From assembly GCA_027924645.1 (NCBI GenBank), contig BSBN01001251.1, forward strand, positions 3,224,001-3,288,000: a stretch of 64,000 nt of DNA, given 5' to 3'. The translations under genes and the position numbers were made by a program. Each line of letters starts with the position of its first letter. The stretch's first letter is position 1. The notes under the pieces were generated by a model. It was not told the origin of the DNA. It did not search any database and saw only the letters and a program-made list of their open reading frames with translations. Of the stretch, positions 1-10,651 are shown piece by piece. The stretch comes from Cunninghamia lanceolata. Lineage: Eukaryota > Streptophyta > Pinopsida > Cupressales > Cupressaceae.

Positions 1-890
1 ACATCAAATAATTAAATTTTACATTGAAGGATAAGGGCGTGGCAATTATAAAAAATAGAAAGAATTGGAATGTATGCATTATTTGAAATACCTTGGTATT
101 AATACATTAAAACCATTTGTAATTTTTTTTTAATATTTCTTATATAAAATTTGACTTGCATTAAAAAAAATTAATTGTCATGTGAAAGGCAATCATAAAG
201 ACTAAAATGCACTTTTAATTTTATGCTCTACTCTTTGTATTTACTCCTTTGCATTATAAAATAGGTGGTCAAATTTATCATTTGAATATTCTAATCTATT
301 TTTAGGTTTTTCTTTACACAGAATTTGGAATGTTGAGGCTCCTCTCTTCCAAGGCTTAAATTTGACAGTCGACCTTGCCTGTCAATCAATTTTTTTATGA
401 TAGTTATCTCCTCAATATTGCCTTTAAAATATTATGACACATCTTAGTATAAGTAAATTATATAAAAACCATATATATATATATATATATCAGTAGAATC
501 CTATATAAATTTTGACAGTTTGTTCAAAATTTCTCCTTTCATATGATAGTCTTTTTTAAATTTCGATTGTATTTTACATCAAAAATGTCTAAATACAACT
601 ATACAACTATCAAATTTAAGCCCTTCCACTGCTATTCTCAACCTAAAAATAAGTGCTTTGAGAAAGATATCTCTTTACGTATTTTACATATATTTTTTAA
701 AATATAAATATGCTAGTTTACTAAATATGAAAATGACTTTTTGTATGTACTTGTTTGTATTTATTATATATGTTTAATAAAAATAAAAAAAATTAAAATG
801 CTTGTATTCAATTGGTTTAATACAAAATTTAAGTTTTATTTTATTTTAATTGTGTGAAATCAAATCCATATAAAACAAGTACCACCCACC
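1..890. other. AT-rich spacer without a gene
   Basis: No coding signal is visible on either strand. The stretch is AT-rich with short homopolymers and an (AT)10 microsatellite at 471-490. Around 645-720 it holds a weak third copy of a motif repeated at 6973-7105 and 7266-7400 (a 'gatatctc...ttacatatatttttt' type segment followed by 'tatgctagt'). Confidence 0.6.
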
Positions 891-1421
891 TTTGTAGTAT
901 TGTAATAGTAGTGTTTATTGTCTAGTTGCTAGTTGAGCCATGACAATTATTTAAAGGAAGGTTCTAGATAATAGTTTAGGATCAACAAGTTCTTTCAATT
1001 TGAATTTATCATGATTATGGATCCATGAAGACTATATTTATTATAGCTGACCTTGACTCAAAGTTTGATTCGTACTAGACACAACTGTGACTAGCATAGC
1101 TAAAGTTGGGTTTGTTCCTTCAAATAAATTATATTTGTTAAATATTAAGGAAGAAAAAAAACTTGCCTTTGTAGTATTGTAATAGTAGTATTTATTGTTT
1201 AGTTGCTAGTTGAGCCATGACATAGTGATTTAAAGGAAGGTTCCAGAGATCAATAGATTCTTTCAATTTGAATGTATCACAATTTTATGGTGAAGATTAT
1301 AGTTATTATCGCTAACCTTGACCCAAAGTTTGATTCATACTAGGCACAACTATTACTAGCATAGTTAAAGTTGAGTTTTTTTCCTTTGAATAAATTATAT
1401 TTGTTAAATATTAAGGAAGAA
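891..1421. repeat. Tandem duplication, two ~260 bp units
   Basis: Unit 1 (891-1155) and unit 2 (1168-1421) both begin with tttgtagtattgtaatagta and both end with 'tatttgttaaatattaagga'. They share many blocks between, for example 'tagttgctagttgagccatg' and 'caaagtttgattc'. Differences are scattered substitutions and small indels, so this is an old local duplication. No coding content was recognised. Confidence 0.85.
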
Positions 1422-2254
1422 TTATTTTTGTGAAAGTACTTGTATAAAATCGCTTAATATTAGTATATAAAACAAAATTTACATAAACAAAAGTGAACAA
1501 TAGATTATGCAATTTCTAATGACCATATTAAGTATAATACATTATACTTAAAGTTATAATTTACAAATTTCTATTGTGAAATTTCTAAAGAATGTATTTA
1601 TTGATTGATAATACAAACCATGGGCATTTTATTATTCATTTCATTATTGCACTACGCGAGGGAAAACAACTAACAAGGTCTGGAATATCCAAATTGCCAT
1701 ATAAAGTTGCATTCACAAATGGTGGACATATTTGGAAGTTAGTAGAATCAAGAAGTGTTGGAAGATACCAAGAAATACTATAAGCTCAACCCTTTGGAAT
1801 GCCATGGACTTGAATTTGAACTTCGATAGATTTTATCTACAAGATTTGAATTGCACATGACATTGGTGAAGATTCAAAATTCTAATTTGTTACAATATTT
1901 AAAATATTAAATCAAAATTTGAAAATTAAAATAATTTAATCATTAAAAAATTTTATAAATAATTTATTGATTTTATAAAACTAAAAATATATAATTATTA
2001 ATGTAATTTGAATGATGGTAAAAAAATGTTATATATTTTTTAAAACTTACAATTGAAGATATTGAATATTAAATGAAATAAAAATCTTATAATAATATTT
2101 TATTAAATATAGAATTTAATAACTATAACACTTAACTATAAATAATAATTATAGTTAAAATATATTATTTAATATTAAAATATAATATTTAATTTTTAAA
2201 TTAATTGAAATTAATTTGATTAAAAATGATTTAAAGATAGGTTATAACTATAAA
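1422..2254. other. AT-rich spacer without a gene
   Basis: Very AT-rich sequence with no domain-like translation. A short open frame at 1592-1783 matches no family I recognise and is probably chance. Nothing else was seen. Confidence 0.6.
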
Positions 2255-2280
2255 CACCCAGGTATTCTTCTTTACAACAT

Positions 2281-2960
2281 AAAGTTATGGGGATCCTTGG
2301 GTGCTCGAGGGGTGAGTTGCTTGGGGTTTATCTTGGACTCCCCTTTTCAGTGAAAGATGCTCCTCCAGAATACTGGAATTCCATAATTGAAAGGACGTAG
2401 AAGAAGTTAGTTGGTTGGAAAGGGAAACTTCTGAGCCAGGCTGGTAAGTTTCAATTACGTAAGGCCTCCCTACAAGGAATACCAGTTTACTTCTTGTCTC
2501 TTTTTAAAATCCCTAAATATATAGTGGAGAGATTGGAGAAAATGCAAAGGAACGTTTTATGGATAGGCATGGAAGATAAGAAAAGATTGGCCCTCATTGG
2601 ATGGGATAAGGTTTGTAGACCAAAACTTTAGAGAGGATTAGGACTAAGGAAGCTGAATATGCTTAACAAAGCCATGATCACCAAGGTAGGATAGAATCTT
2701 GTAACGAGAGACAAGGATTGGAGAAAACTTATGTGTGCTAAGTACTTTGGGAATCAAAACCCTAAGGATATTTTAATATCTTCTGATTTCCCCAAAGGTT
2801 GGTAATTTGGAACAACGTCATAAAATACAGGTCACTACTTTTAAGGGGTGTTAAATGGAAATTATGAGATGGAGGAAGCATAAGGTTCTGGGAAGACAAT
2901 TGGATTAAGGGAGGGGCATTAAAAAACATGTAGAATACGATGGATTTGGCTAACATTGCT
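2281..2960 (+). pseudogene. LINE reverse transcriptase, C-terminal part
   Basis: Translation on the plus strand gives blocks typical of the end of plant LINE RT (thumb/connection region): LGVYLGLPF, LVGWKGKLLSQAGK, LQGIPVYFLSLFKIP, MQRNVLWIG, and RGLGLRKLNMLNKAM. In the family this enzyme copies LINE RNA by target-primed reverse transcription. The catalytic palm with its F/YADD box lies upstream and is missing, so the copy is 5'-truncated. The frame is broken by stops, including TAG where Trp (KVGW) and probably Gln (near RPKL) are expected. Assignment to LINE RT is firm; the residues cannot be functional. Confidence 0.85.
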
Positions 2961-3023
2961 GAGCACCATTTCAGTGGATTGGTTCGTGATTATTTTCTGC
3001 CAGACAAAAGGGGATGGAAGTAG

Positions 3024-3760
3024 TTGTCTGACTACTATCAAGGAAGGGTCAATCTTATTAGGGTTGCTGAAGAGATCCAACTCTCCTTAAAAGGGTGTAG
3101 AATCCCTTTGTTTCCTCAAAATAATAAAATCCTCTGGGCCCTTGAAAACTCGGGGAGGTTCACAGTCAAATCTGCTTATAATCTTCCCTCCCTCAAAATT
3201 TTGATACCTTTTGGAGAAAAATCTGGAATCACAATTTAATCCCAAAGATCAACCACTTCTAGTGGCTAGCAGTGCAAAATAAAATACTTACAACTGAGAA
3301 CCTCTGGATCAGAGGTTTCCAAATCCTGAATAGATGCATCCTTTGTATGAAAGAAAAGGAGAATGTCCCCCATATCCTATTGCATTGCGATTTTGCTTGG
3401 GAGGTTTGGAGCATAGCTTTGATCATGCTTGATGTACCGTGGTGTTGGAATGGTGGATTAGTGGATTGCATTCGTGCTTGGTCCCCCCCTTTCACTAATC
3501 CTGTTTACCGAGAAATATGGGCCTTGATACCCCCTATCATCTCCTTGTGTTTGTGGAAAGAAAGGAACAATAGGCTTTTTAGGGAAAAGTTCAGGGAGCC
3601 TAAGGAAGTGTTAGGATTGGTTGTTAAACTGTTGCAAGACATCATCAGCAACATCACAATAAGAGCTGTAGATACTCCTCCTAATGCTAAGGAACTACAG
3701 GTGATGAATCAATGGGTTGTACCAATGAGCATTCGTAGGGTGGATGATAGCAGGAAAAAA
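3024..3760 (+). pseudogene. LINE zinc-binding region downstream of RT (zf-RVT type)
   Basis: After a frame change the translation shows 'ILWALENSGRFTVKSAYN', the usual opening of the zinc-binding domain that follows RT in plant LINEs. It continues with a Cys/His cluster: CILCMKEKENVPHILLHC, spacing C-x2-C...H-x3-HC. The Trp/Leu-rich stretch that follows (FAWEVW, ISLCLWKERNNRLF) is also typical. The domain is thought to bind nucleic acid during target-primed reverse transcription. A frameshift near 3240 separates the first block from the Cys/His block. The second part runs openly into the RNase H at 3780. Confidence 0.85.
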
Positions 3761-4267
3761 GCTAGGGCTAGAACAAAATGGTCTCTTCCTCTGGCAGGAT
3801 GGTTTATACTCAATTTTGATGGTGCTACTAAAGGTAATCCAAGGTTGGCCAGTGGGGGAGGATTAATAAGATCGGAGAAGGGTACCCTCTATGCTGCGTT
3901 TGTAGGAAGTTTGGGTGTTAATACCAATAATATGGCGTTGGCCTATGCTCTTCTATGGGAAATTAAAATTGCTTTGGCTATTGGTATAAAAAACATCATT
4001 GTTGAAGGTGATTCCAAGATTGTTATAGAAGATGTTAAAGGAAAGGTCAAAGTGGGGTGACAAATGGAGGATATAGTGCAGGATATCAAAACCCTCCTAC
4101 TTAACTTTGAAGGTAGCGAAGTGAGACATATTTATAGAGAGGGTAACAAATTAGCTGACCTTCTAGCTAACTTAGGGATAAACATTAACCCCCTAAGGTG
4201 CTGGAAAAATGTTGATAATTTACCTCTAAGCATTATTGCTAGTATACAGAAAAAAGTGCCTCTCTAA
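3761..4267 (+). pseudogene. LINE RNase H domain (RVT_3 type)
   Basis: The translation reads FILNFDGATKGNPRLASGGG, then a block with IIVEGDSK, and after a stop VRHIYREGNKLADLLANLGI. This is the plant LINE RNase H that removes RNA from the RNA/DNA hybrid. Three catalytic acidic positions are visible: Asp of NFDGA (codon near 3816), Asp of EGDS, and Asp of NKLADLLA. The conserved Glu expected after the first strand (normally N-x-AE-x-x-A) is replaced: the copy reads MALAYALL. A TGA at about 4048 interrupts the frame before the last helix. The copy is inactive. Confidence 0.88.
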
Positions 4268-4809
4268 TTTATCATGATAGTAATGATTATAAGTATTGCT
4301 TGGTGCTACTATATTTCGTCTGGCTCTCACTTCGAGGGGAGATGTGACTTATGTGTTAAAATGGAGAACCCCACCAATTCCTATAAGGTGATGTGGAAGC
4401 CAAACACCCACGTGGATGATGACATGCTCAGTTGTGAGCAAGATAGGTGATCCAATGGATCTAGAAAGTCTTTTCAGCCGCCTCCTGGAATGATGGTTTT
4501 GAATGGCACACACGAGCGAACCCCAGAAGGCATTTATGACTCGAATGCACGCAGAACGGAGAAGGACAAGCATAGAAATATGAGCAAGGAACTTGAATTA
4601 ATGTTTTTTAATCTCCTTTCTAGATTATTTGACTGTCTCTCCCTTGGCTCTGCAACTACATTTTCGGTCTGGAGTTTGGCTGGGTTAGAAAGATGGGTGG
4701 CGATAAGGTGAGAACTGAACCCATGAACTGTGGAGAATTTAGGGAGGATGCGTAGCTTTGGAGTATTGCCTACAAAGGAGGAGTTACCCCATTTATCGAA
4801 TGTGTGAAT
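4268..4809 (+). other. Spacer between RNase H and the extra ORF
   Basis: About 540 bp with no domain-like translation on either strand. Short open frames here (4490-4711 plus, 4534-4824 minus) overlap in opposite directions and show no family pattern. It probably represents non-coding LINE 3' sequence or the leader of the downstream ORF. Confidence 0.45.
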
Positions 4810-6330
4810 AGATTTGATGAACATTTGTCAGTTCAGTTTACTATCTCATGGGATAGTAACAGGGTGGTGAAAGTGGGTGGTGTCTAGTTTGAGGTTTTAG
4901 AGGATGCCATTGCCATGGCTATGGGGCTGTGTTGCTCAGGGAATAGACTTAAGAAGCAGATGAGGGTTCAAGACATTGAAGGAATGAAGTTGTTCTCAGA
5001 GAGGGTGAGAAGCAACTAAGACTGCAAGGAGGCTTTGAAAGGGAAATCCTGGCAAGTCCTTGGAACCGGGTTTATTTCTTGGTTATGAAATATTTTACTT
5101 TAGAGGGGAGGTATAAGGTTTTCTATCACTACCATTTTGCCTTTTTGAACCACTTCCGTCACAAAGTTGAAGTCAATTTCCCCTCCTTCTTGCTATCTAG
5201 TCTGGAGGCTTCGGTGACCCAAGTTAAAAAATCTTGCAAAGGTAACCCTGTGATCCCTTCCCTGCCTCTACATCAGGGGCTAATTTTCTGTCTCTACCAG
5301 CACCATATTGCTCTCTGCCCCTCAAAACCCTCATCTACCCAGCTGGTTGATGCCAGTTCTACTGATGACCCAGAAGACAAAGTCCTCCTTAGTGAGCAAC
5401 TAGGTAGATGGGACAGGAAAAATACCTCTATGCCCTCGTCACCTAATTCACCCACTAATATGCCTTTAAGCTCCTCGACCCTTTCCCTAAGCTCACAGGT
5501 TTCTAAGGGCATTTCCTAGTATAAGTTCCATTCCAGGAGCCGCACTCTGCGAACCCCTGTTCAGGTTGGTGGGGAGAGTTCCCATGGGAGGTCCAGAAAA
5601 GAAGCGGCGGAGGGCCTGTGCAATTTAAAAAGTAACTCCCCCAAACATGGTAGCAAGAAACACAAAAGAGGGACTCCTGATCTGAGCAAGGGGGTTGGGA
5701 AAATTCACAGTAGAAGTGGCATGAAGAGTGGGAAGGCAGAGCAACCAACTTAGGAGAGGTTGGATAGAGAGGAGAAGAAGGTTAGAGAGGAGGCCAAAGT
5801 GGAGAAAGAAAGAGCCATGGGTAAACAAGGCACTGTTAGGATACCGAGCATAAGAAGATCCTCTAGACTAGTTGGGGATAAACCCCAATTTGTGAAGATT
5901 GTGGACTACTCCTCCAACTCAAAGAAGGAGGTCTTGGTGAAGAAGGTGGAAACTAAAAATGAGGAGCCTGCCCAGGTTTAGGATAATGAAGGTACCAACC
6001 ACTTTGATTCCATGAATAATTCCTACTATGACACAAATGATGAAGACATGGAGATTCTGGAGACACTAGACAAAGAGGTTATGAGTGCCAGGATGGAGAT
6101 GGACAACAGGAGGTTGGAGAAGGAGCTGGATGAGGTCAAGACTTGACTTGCTACCATGGAGACCAAAATGAAGGTTTTAATCAATCTGTTGTTGAAGACT
6201 TCACATAGGGCTACTGCTGCGTTTTTGGTACTGCACGAGGATCGGGTCAAGGGAGAGGAGTCTCTGTTGGATAATAAGGAAAATTTGTTTGATTTACTCA
6301 ATGAGGACTGGAAGGATCTCCTTAGCTAGC
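4810..6330 (+). pseudogene. Unrecognised retroelement-associated ORF with basic and coiled-coil C-terminus
   Basis: A long degenerate plus-strand reading frame: 4810-5085 in one frame, then 5079-6330 in the next after a single frameshift. Internal stops are TAG/TAA/TGA, several at plausible Gln positions. The N-terminal half contains VQFTISWDSNRVVKVGGV, WQVLGTGFISW, YHYHFAFLNHFRHK and FPSFLLSSLE. This pattern of alternating hydrophobic helices recalls extra ORFs of plant retroelements, but I cannot assign a family. Then comes a Ser/Pro/Thr-rich linker (about 5400-5500), a Lys/Arg-rich segment (about 5600-5880, including RRSSRLVGDK), and a Glu/Lys/Leu coiled-coil-like tail (EVMSARMEMDNRRLEKELDE). 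No ATG is securely identified. It sits directly downstream of the LINE RNase H on the same strand, an unusual position. Confidence 0.5.
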
Positions 6331-6490
6331 TTTTTATTAGCTTTTGTGTTATTTCTCGAACTCTGCCTTTGTGGTTATGCTGTTAGTCCATTGTTCTGTG
6401 GCTTTTTGAGGCTCTGTGCCTATTTTGTTGCCTGTTGGCTTTGTTATCGGGATCTACACCCGGGTTTGCAGCTTAATATTATCAAAAACT

Positions 6491-6972
6491 ATAAATAATC
6501 ATTGAATATGTAACTTTTAAGTGTATTTAAGATATCTATTCTGGTTTATATTTTTAGAAAGGAAAATTAAAAAGATATTATAAAATAAAAAAGTTATAAT
6601 ATATTATAAAATAAAAAAGTTAAATTGTAAAAATAGAAACAAAATCAATGTAAGTTACGTGTTATAATTATTACCTCAAAAACATAGAAGCCAATTAAAA
6701 TAGTGAAATATTTTTGCAAATATTTCTACTTAAAAAATATGTAACTCTTTAAGTTTAAGTTAAAAGTGTATGTTTTATATTTTAGAAAGAAAAATTAAAT
6801 AGATATTATAAAATAAAAAAGCTATTGTAAGATATTAAAAAATTATTTTAAAAGAAAAATATAAAGATATTATAAAATAATAAACTATAAAAATAGAAAC
6901 ACAATTCCTCCACATTTTCCACCCATAAAACCTCAAATATTAAACCAATCAAAACTAGCATACCTATATTTA
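6491..6972. other. AT-rich spacer without a gene
   Basis: No coding signal. Short blocks repeat internally, for example 'gatattataaaataaaaaag' at about 6570 and 6800. The segment 6665-6735 (ttacctcaaaaacatag... then 'tatttttgcaaatatttcta') resembles 52855-52935, which suggests dispersed copies of an old repeat. Confidence 0.55.
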
Positions 6973-7400
6973 AAAATAGGTGCCTCTAGAAGGATATCTC
7001 TTCGCATACTTTAGATATATTTTTAAATATAGGTATGCTAGTAGCATCCATAGCAGCAAGCTTAATTCTAACTATATTATATACCTTAAGAATTATTATA
7101 ATTACATAATATAATATAGGTTAGATATATTATTATAATATATTATCTTTATAATTCTAACTGCATATATCCCTAGCATATTATTGGTTTATATAACATA
7201 ATATCTATATATAATTTACCCTCCTTCTCGAGGCATCTATTCTACTTATATGCAGTAAATTGATTAAAAAATAGGCACCTCTAGAAGATATCTCTCGACA
7301 TACTTTAGATATATATTTTAAAATATAAATTTATGCTAGTAGCATCTAGAGCGACAAGCCTAATTATAACTATATTATATAATTATATGAATTATTATAG
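6973..7400. repeat. Direct repeat, two ~130 bp copies
   Basis: Copies at 6973-7105 and 7266-7400 share 'cctctagaag', 'catactttagatatat', 'tatgctagtagcatc' and 'taactatattatata', with scattered differences. A weaker relative lies at 645-720. The sequence between and after the copies is almost pure A/T. No function is suggested by sequence. Confidence 0.75.
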
Positions 7401-7504
7401 TAATATAATATAATTTTATAATATAGATTATATATTATTATAATATATTATAATAATATTAAATATAGTATAATATTATATTATATATAATAAATTATAA
7501 TTAT

Positions 7505-8411
7505 TGTAGCTAGGGTAAACTCAAGGTAAATGCATAAACAACAAACAACTAAACCCTAACAAGCACAATAGAGTGTTACAAGATAGCATGAAAATAAAAA
7601 TAACAAATACAAATGCAAATTGATCTCCAAGCTAGATTTGATTTACCTCCATTGCTCTTCTCAATCTTGCATAAGAATGCATGATTTCGAAGGTTGAATG
7701 TGGGAGGAATGTTAGGTGCTCACTATTTCAACAACATAACAATGGCATGAGGATGAATGATGCAAAGGCTCTAATGGTATTTCAACAGCATAAGGATACT
7801 TTAAAACTCATTGATCAAATGGCTTGTGAGAGGGTTGATTTATAGGAAAGGCTGATTTGAATGAATGGTTGAGATTAAAAGTTTAAATGAACAATGTGGA
7901 CAACTAGGATTGATTAGGTTTTCCCATTCCTTGAGGAGTTGTAGTCATGTGACAAGTGTGCGAAGGAGAATAAAGGAGACTTAATTTAAATAAAAGATTA
8001 TTTAAATTAGTTGTGCATGTGAAGGATATTAAATGAAAGTTGTACTACCACACATGATTGAATTGAGAGGTGGACAAGTGTTGAAATGTGGTGAAAGGTG
8101 ATGATTAATTCAAATATTTTATTTGAATCAGTTAGAAAATGGGAGAGGGCTTATTTAAATAAATATTTTATTTATTTAATTTAGAGGAAAGGTGCAAAAT
8201 TAATTAAATAAATAGGATTAATTTAATTAATTGGCTAGTGCGATAAATGAGATTAGGATGTGAAATTAATTAAATAAATAGGATTTATTTAATAAATTGG
8301 AAAGTTGGATAAGTGAAATTAGAAGTGGGATTAGGACAAAATGCTACATGATGTCTCTAATAATGTATTTGACTAGGTGTTGCAAGACATGGACAATTTG
8401 GGGTGTCTACA
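7505..8411 (-). repeat. E1 3' LTR (907 bp)
   Basis: Direct partner of 18799-19702. In the element's orientation it starts TGTAGACACC and ends CTAGCTACA. A TATAAATC box on the minus strand lies at 7837-7844. The A/T-rich blocks 'aattaattaaataaatagga' recur several times within 8200-8300. This LTR is related to the LTRs of E2, with shared blocks such as 'gttgtactaccacacatgat'. Confidence 0.95.
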
Positions 8412-8425
8412 TTTTGCCCCTGTTT
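8412..8425 (-). other. E1 polypurine tract
   Basis: On the minus strand the bases directly before the 3' LTR read AAACAGGGGCAAAA, the usual position and composition for the primer of plus-strand DNA synthesis. E2 has the near-identical AAGAGGGGCAAAA at the same place. Confidence 0.8.
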
Positions 8426-10540
8426 GAGATGATGTTCGATATGATGAGATTTGTGTCGAGTAACATCATTTCAAAGAAATAAGGTATGGATAGAAGAAAA
8501 TGGATGGCATGATGATGATGGAAAGATAGGATGATGATTCCCCCTCAAGAGGATAGGTAGGTTGGAAAAATGTGGGTAGGCTCTCGAAAGGAAAGGGATT
8601 GGTCAAGAAAGGAAGATAAGGGAATGGATAGACGAAGATGCGTTATGCTGCAATGAAGGTGAGAAACCATGAAATTTGATATAGCACTAGACATTATGCA
8701 CCAAGGTGATGATGTGTCTTGTGCACAGCATAATACAACCTTGTCCAACATATGAGGAAGAAAACTTAGAGCATTAAATTCCTAATGCACAAAAGGTATG
8801 ATATGACCTTAGATGCAAAGAATAATGCAAAAAAGCTATTCCAACATACACAAGATATGAATATTAGATGGAATGATTCAGATTTGATACAAATTCAAGA
8901 TAAAAATGATAACACACACAAGCAAGCAAGCATGCACAAATGATACAAAAACAAACAAGGTATTGCCCCTGTCAAGCTATAAACCAATGATTAATTGATT
9001 GATTGATGAATTGATTGATGATGATGATAGTGTTGTCATTGTGGGGAATAATATATCCTTAGATCAACACAAAGATGTGGGAAAGACATATCCCATTGAT
9101 GATGATGATTGATTGATTGATTTGGTTTACGACAAGATGAGGATCAAGACCATGGATGTGATTGGATAATTTGACAAAATTGATTCACTTGATTGGTATG
9201 AATTGATGATGACTTGCATTTGGATCAATTTTGGATTGAAGAATTCAATTGATGATTAGATTAGATTGAGGGAGTAAATGATTTGAGTCGAATGATTTGA
9301 ATTGATTGAATTGATAGGTTGAATAATGATGATGAATTGATTTGGTTGAAGTGATTGATTTGGAAGAATTTGTTGGAGTGGTTTGATTTGATTAGAAGAA
9401 TTGATGAATGTGAATTGATGATTGGATTGATTATATTGCTTATATTTTTGTTGGATATTTGATTTTTTTTGTCTTTTGGGGAATATTTTTTTTTTGGGTT
9501 TTTGAAATATTTGATTTTTTTTTTGTTGTTGTATTTTTGGGAATATTTTGAATGTCAATGAATTTACAATTTGGGTAGCCTTTGTGCTAGATACCAATGA
9601 CAATGGGAAAACCAAGTCTAGATGCAAGAACGGAAGTAGGATTGGATGCATAAAAGGATGGACGATAGTACATGGGATGGAAGGCTCATGAGATATGGAT
9701 GGATAAAAGGATAGGCTATGAAATGGAAAGCTCAAGATAAATGGATAGATACAAGGATAGGCTTTAGTGGATGTATGTATGCCTCATAATGGAGTTAGGA
9801 TGTGATCTCCAAAGACTATGTCATATATGAATAATATGCCCCATTCTAGGTAGTAGACTTAGGATTTTACATGAAAAAACTTATGACAAAAAGATGACAT
9901 GATGGATTGGTTTGGAAAGGATAAGGTATATCAAGAGATATCCAAAGCATTTGTCAACATTTTGCCCCCATATCTTTATCAAGATCGAAAGGAGGAAGCA
10001 AGGATGAATGGACTAAATAGGATAGGTATATGGATGTAATGGCTAAGGATAATAAGATAGGATAGTATGGTAAGATAGGACATGATGGGATGGAAAGTGA
10101 TAGATTGGATGAGACAATGTGCCCCCAAGTGTAAGTGACATAGATAATCAACCTACACATGATGCCTGTTTGCCATGTTTTCATCATGGTACTTATCCAA
10201 GGCACCACAAAGGGTGGTTTTCACCATTGGATGAAGGGATTTCTCTTACTATTTTGTTTTTTTTTCTTTTTTGTTTGATTTTTTGATGGGAGAAGGGAAT
10301 ATGGATAAGAGGGACTCAAGTGTCTAGTTCCATGAAGGTGATAGTCCCATTAGAGATGGATGTCATCGCATGGACCAGGTCAAGTGTCATTATGCTCAAA
10401 GATGTTGGTATGGGATTGCATGAGAGAGAAATGGATTAGGTAAATAGTGGATTATGATGCGGAGTATTTAAGGATGGATGGGGGATAGTGGATTATGCAT
10501 GAAAAGTTGGTGGATTATGGAAATAAGAATAGTGGATTAT
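8426..10540 (-). other. E1 3' internal non-coding zone with GATT-rich low complexity
   Basis: About 2 kb without a convincing protein. 8980-9430 is a low-complexity tract of GATT/GATGAT words on the plus strand (ATCA/CAAT on the element's sense strand), followed by T-rich runs at about 9465-9535. E2 has the same arrangement at 33360-34300. The zone is therefore a family trait rather than random decay. Open frames such as 9256-9735 (minus) are by-products of the repeat composition. Confidence 0.6.
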
Positions 10541-10651
10541 GATGTGGATTAAGGAGGACTTATGCAAAAGCATGGACCATAGGAAGGTGATGGGTGAAAT
10601 ATGTAGGATAATAATTGAATGATGGGGAGATGGAGGTATGTGGAAATGGGA

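Larger units (their letters stand above)
2255..6490 (+). mobile_element. 5'-truncated LINE (L1-type) with an extra downstream ORF
   Basis: The sequence enters abruptly in the C-terminal part of a LINE reverse transcriptase near 2281. It then carries the zinc-binding region and RNase H typical of plant L1-like elements (3024-4267), a ~530 bp spacer, a second degenerate ORF (4810-6330), and a tail ending in 'atcaaaaactataaataatc'. The 9-mer aactataaa occurs just before the presumed 5' break (about 2247-2255) and again at the 3' end (about 6485-6493), so it may be the target-site duplication. No long poly(A) is present. That the downstream ORF belongs to the same insertion is inferred from these flanks. 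A composite of two insertions remains possible. Confidence 0.65.

Noticed and set aside
1592..1783. 63-codon plus-strand open frame
   Set aside because: No family pattern, no flanking gene structure, and AT-rich surroundings. Chance is sufficient.
9256..9735. 159-codon minus-strand open frame rich in Asn, Gln and Ser
   Set aside because: Lies in a GATT-type low-complexity tract. Composition alone accounts for it, and E2 has no equivalent frame.
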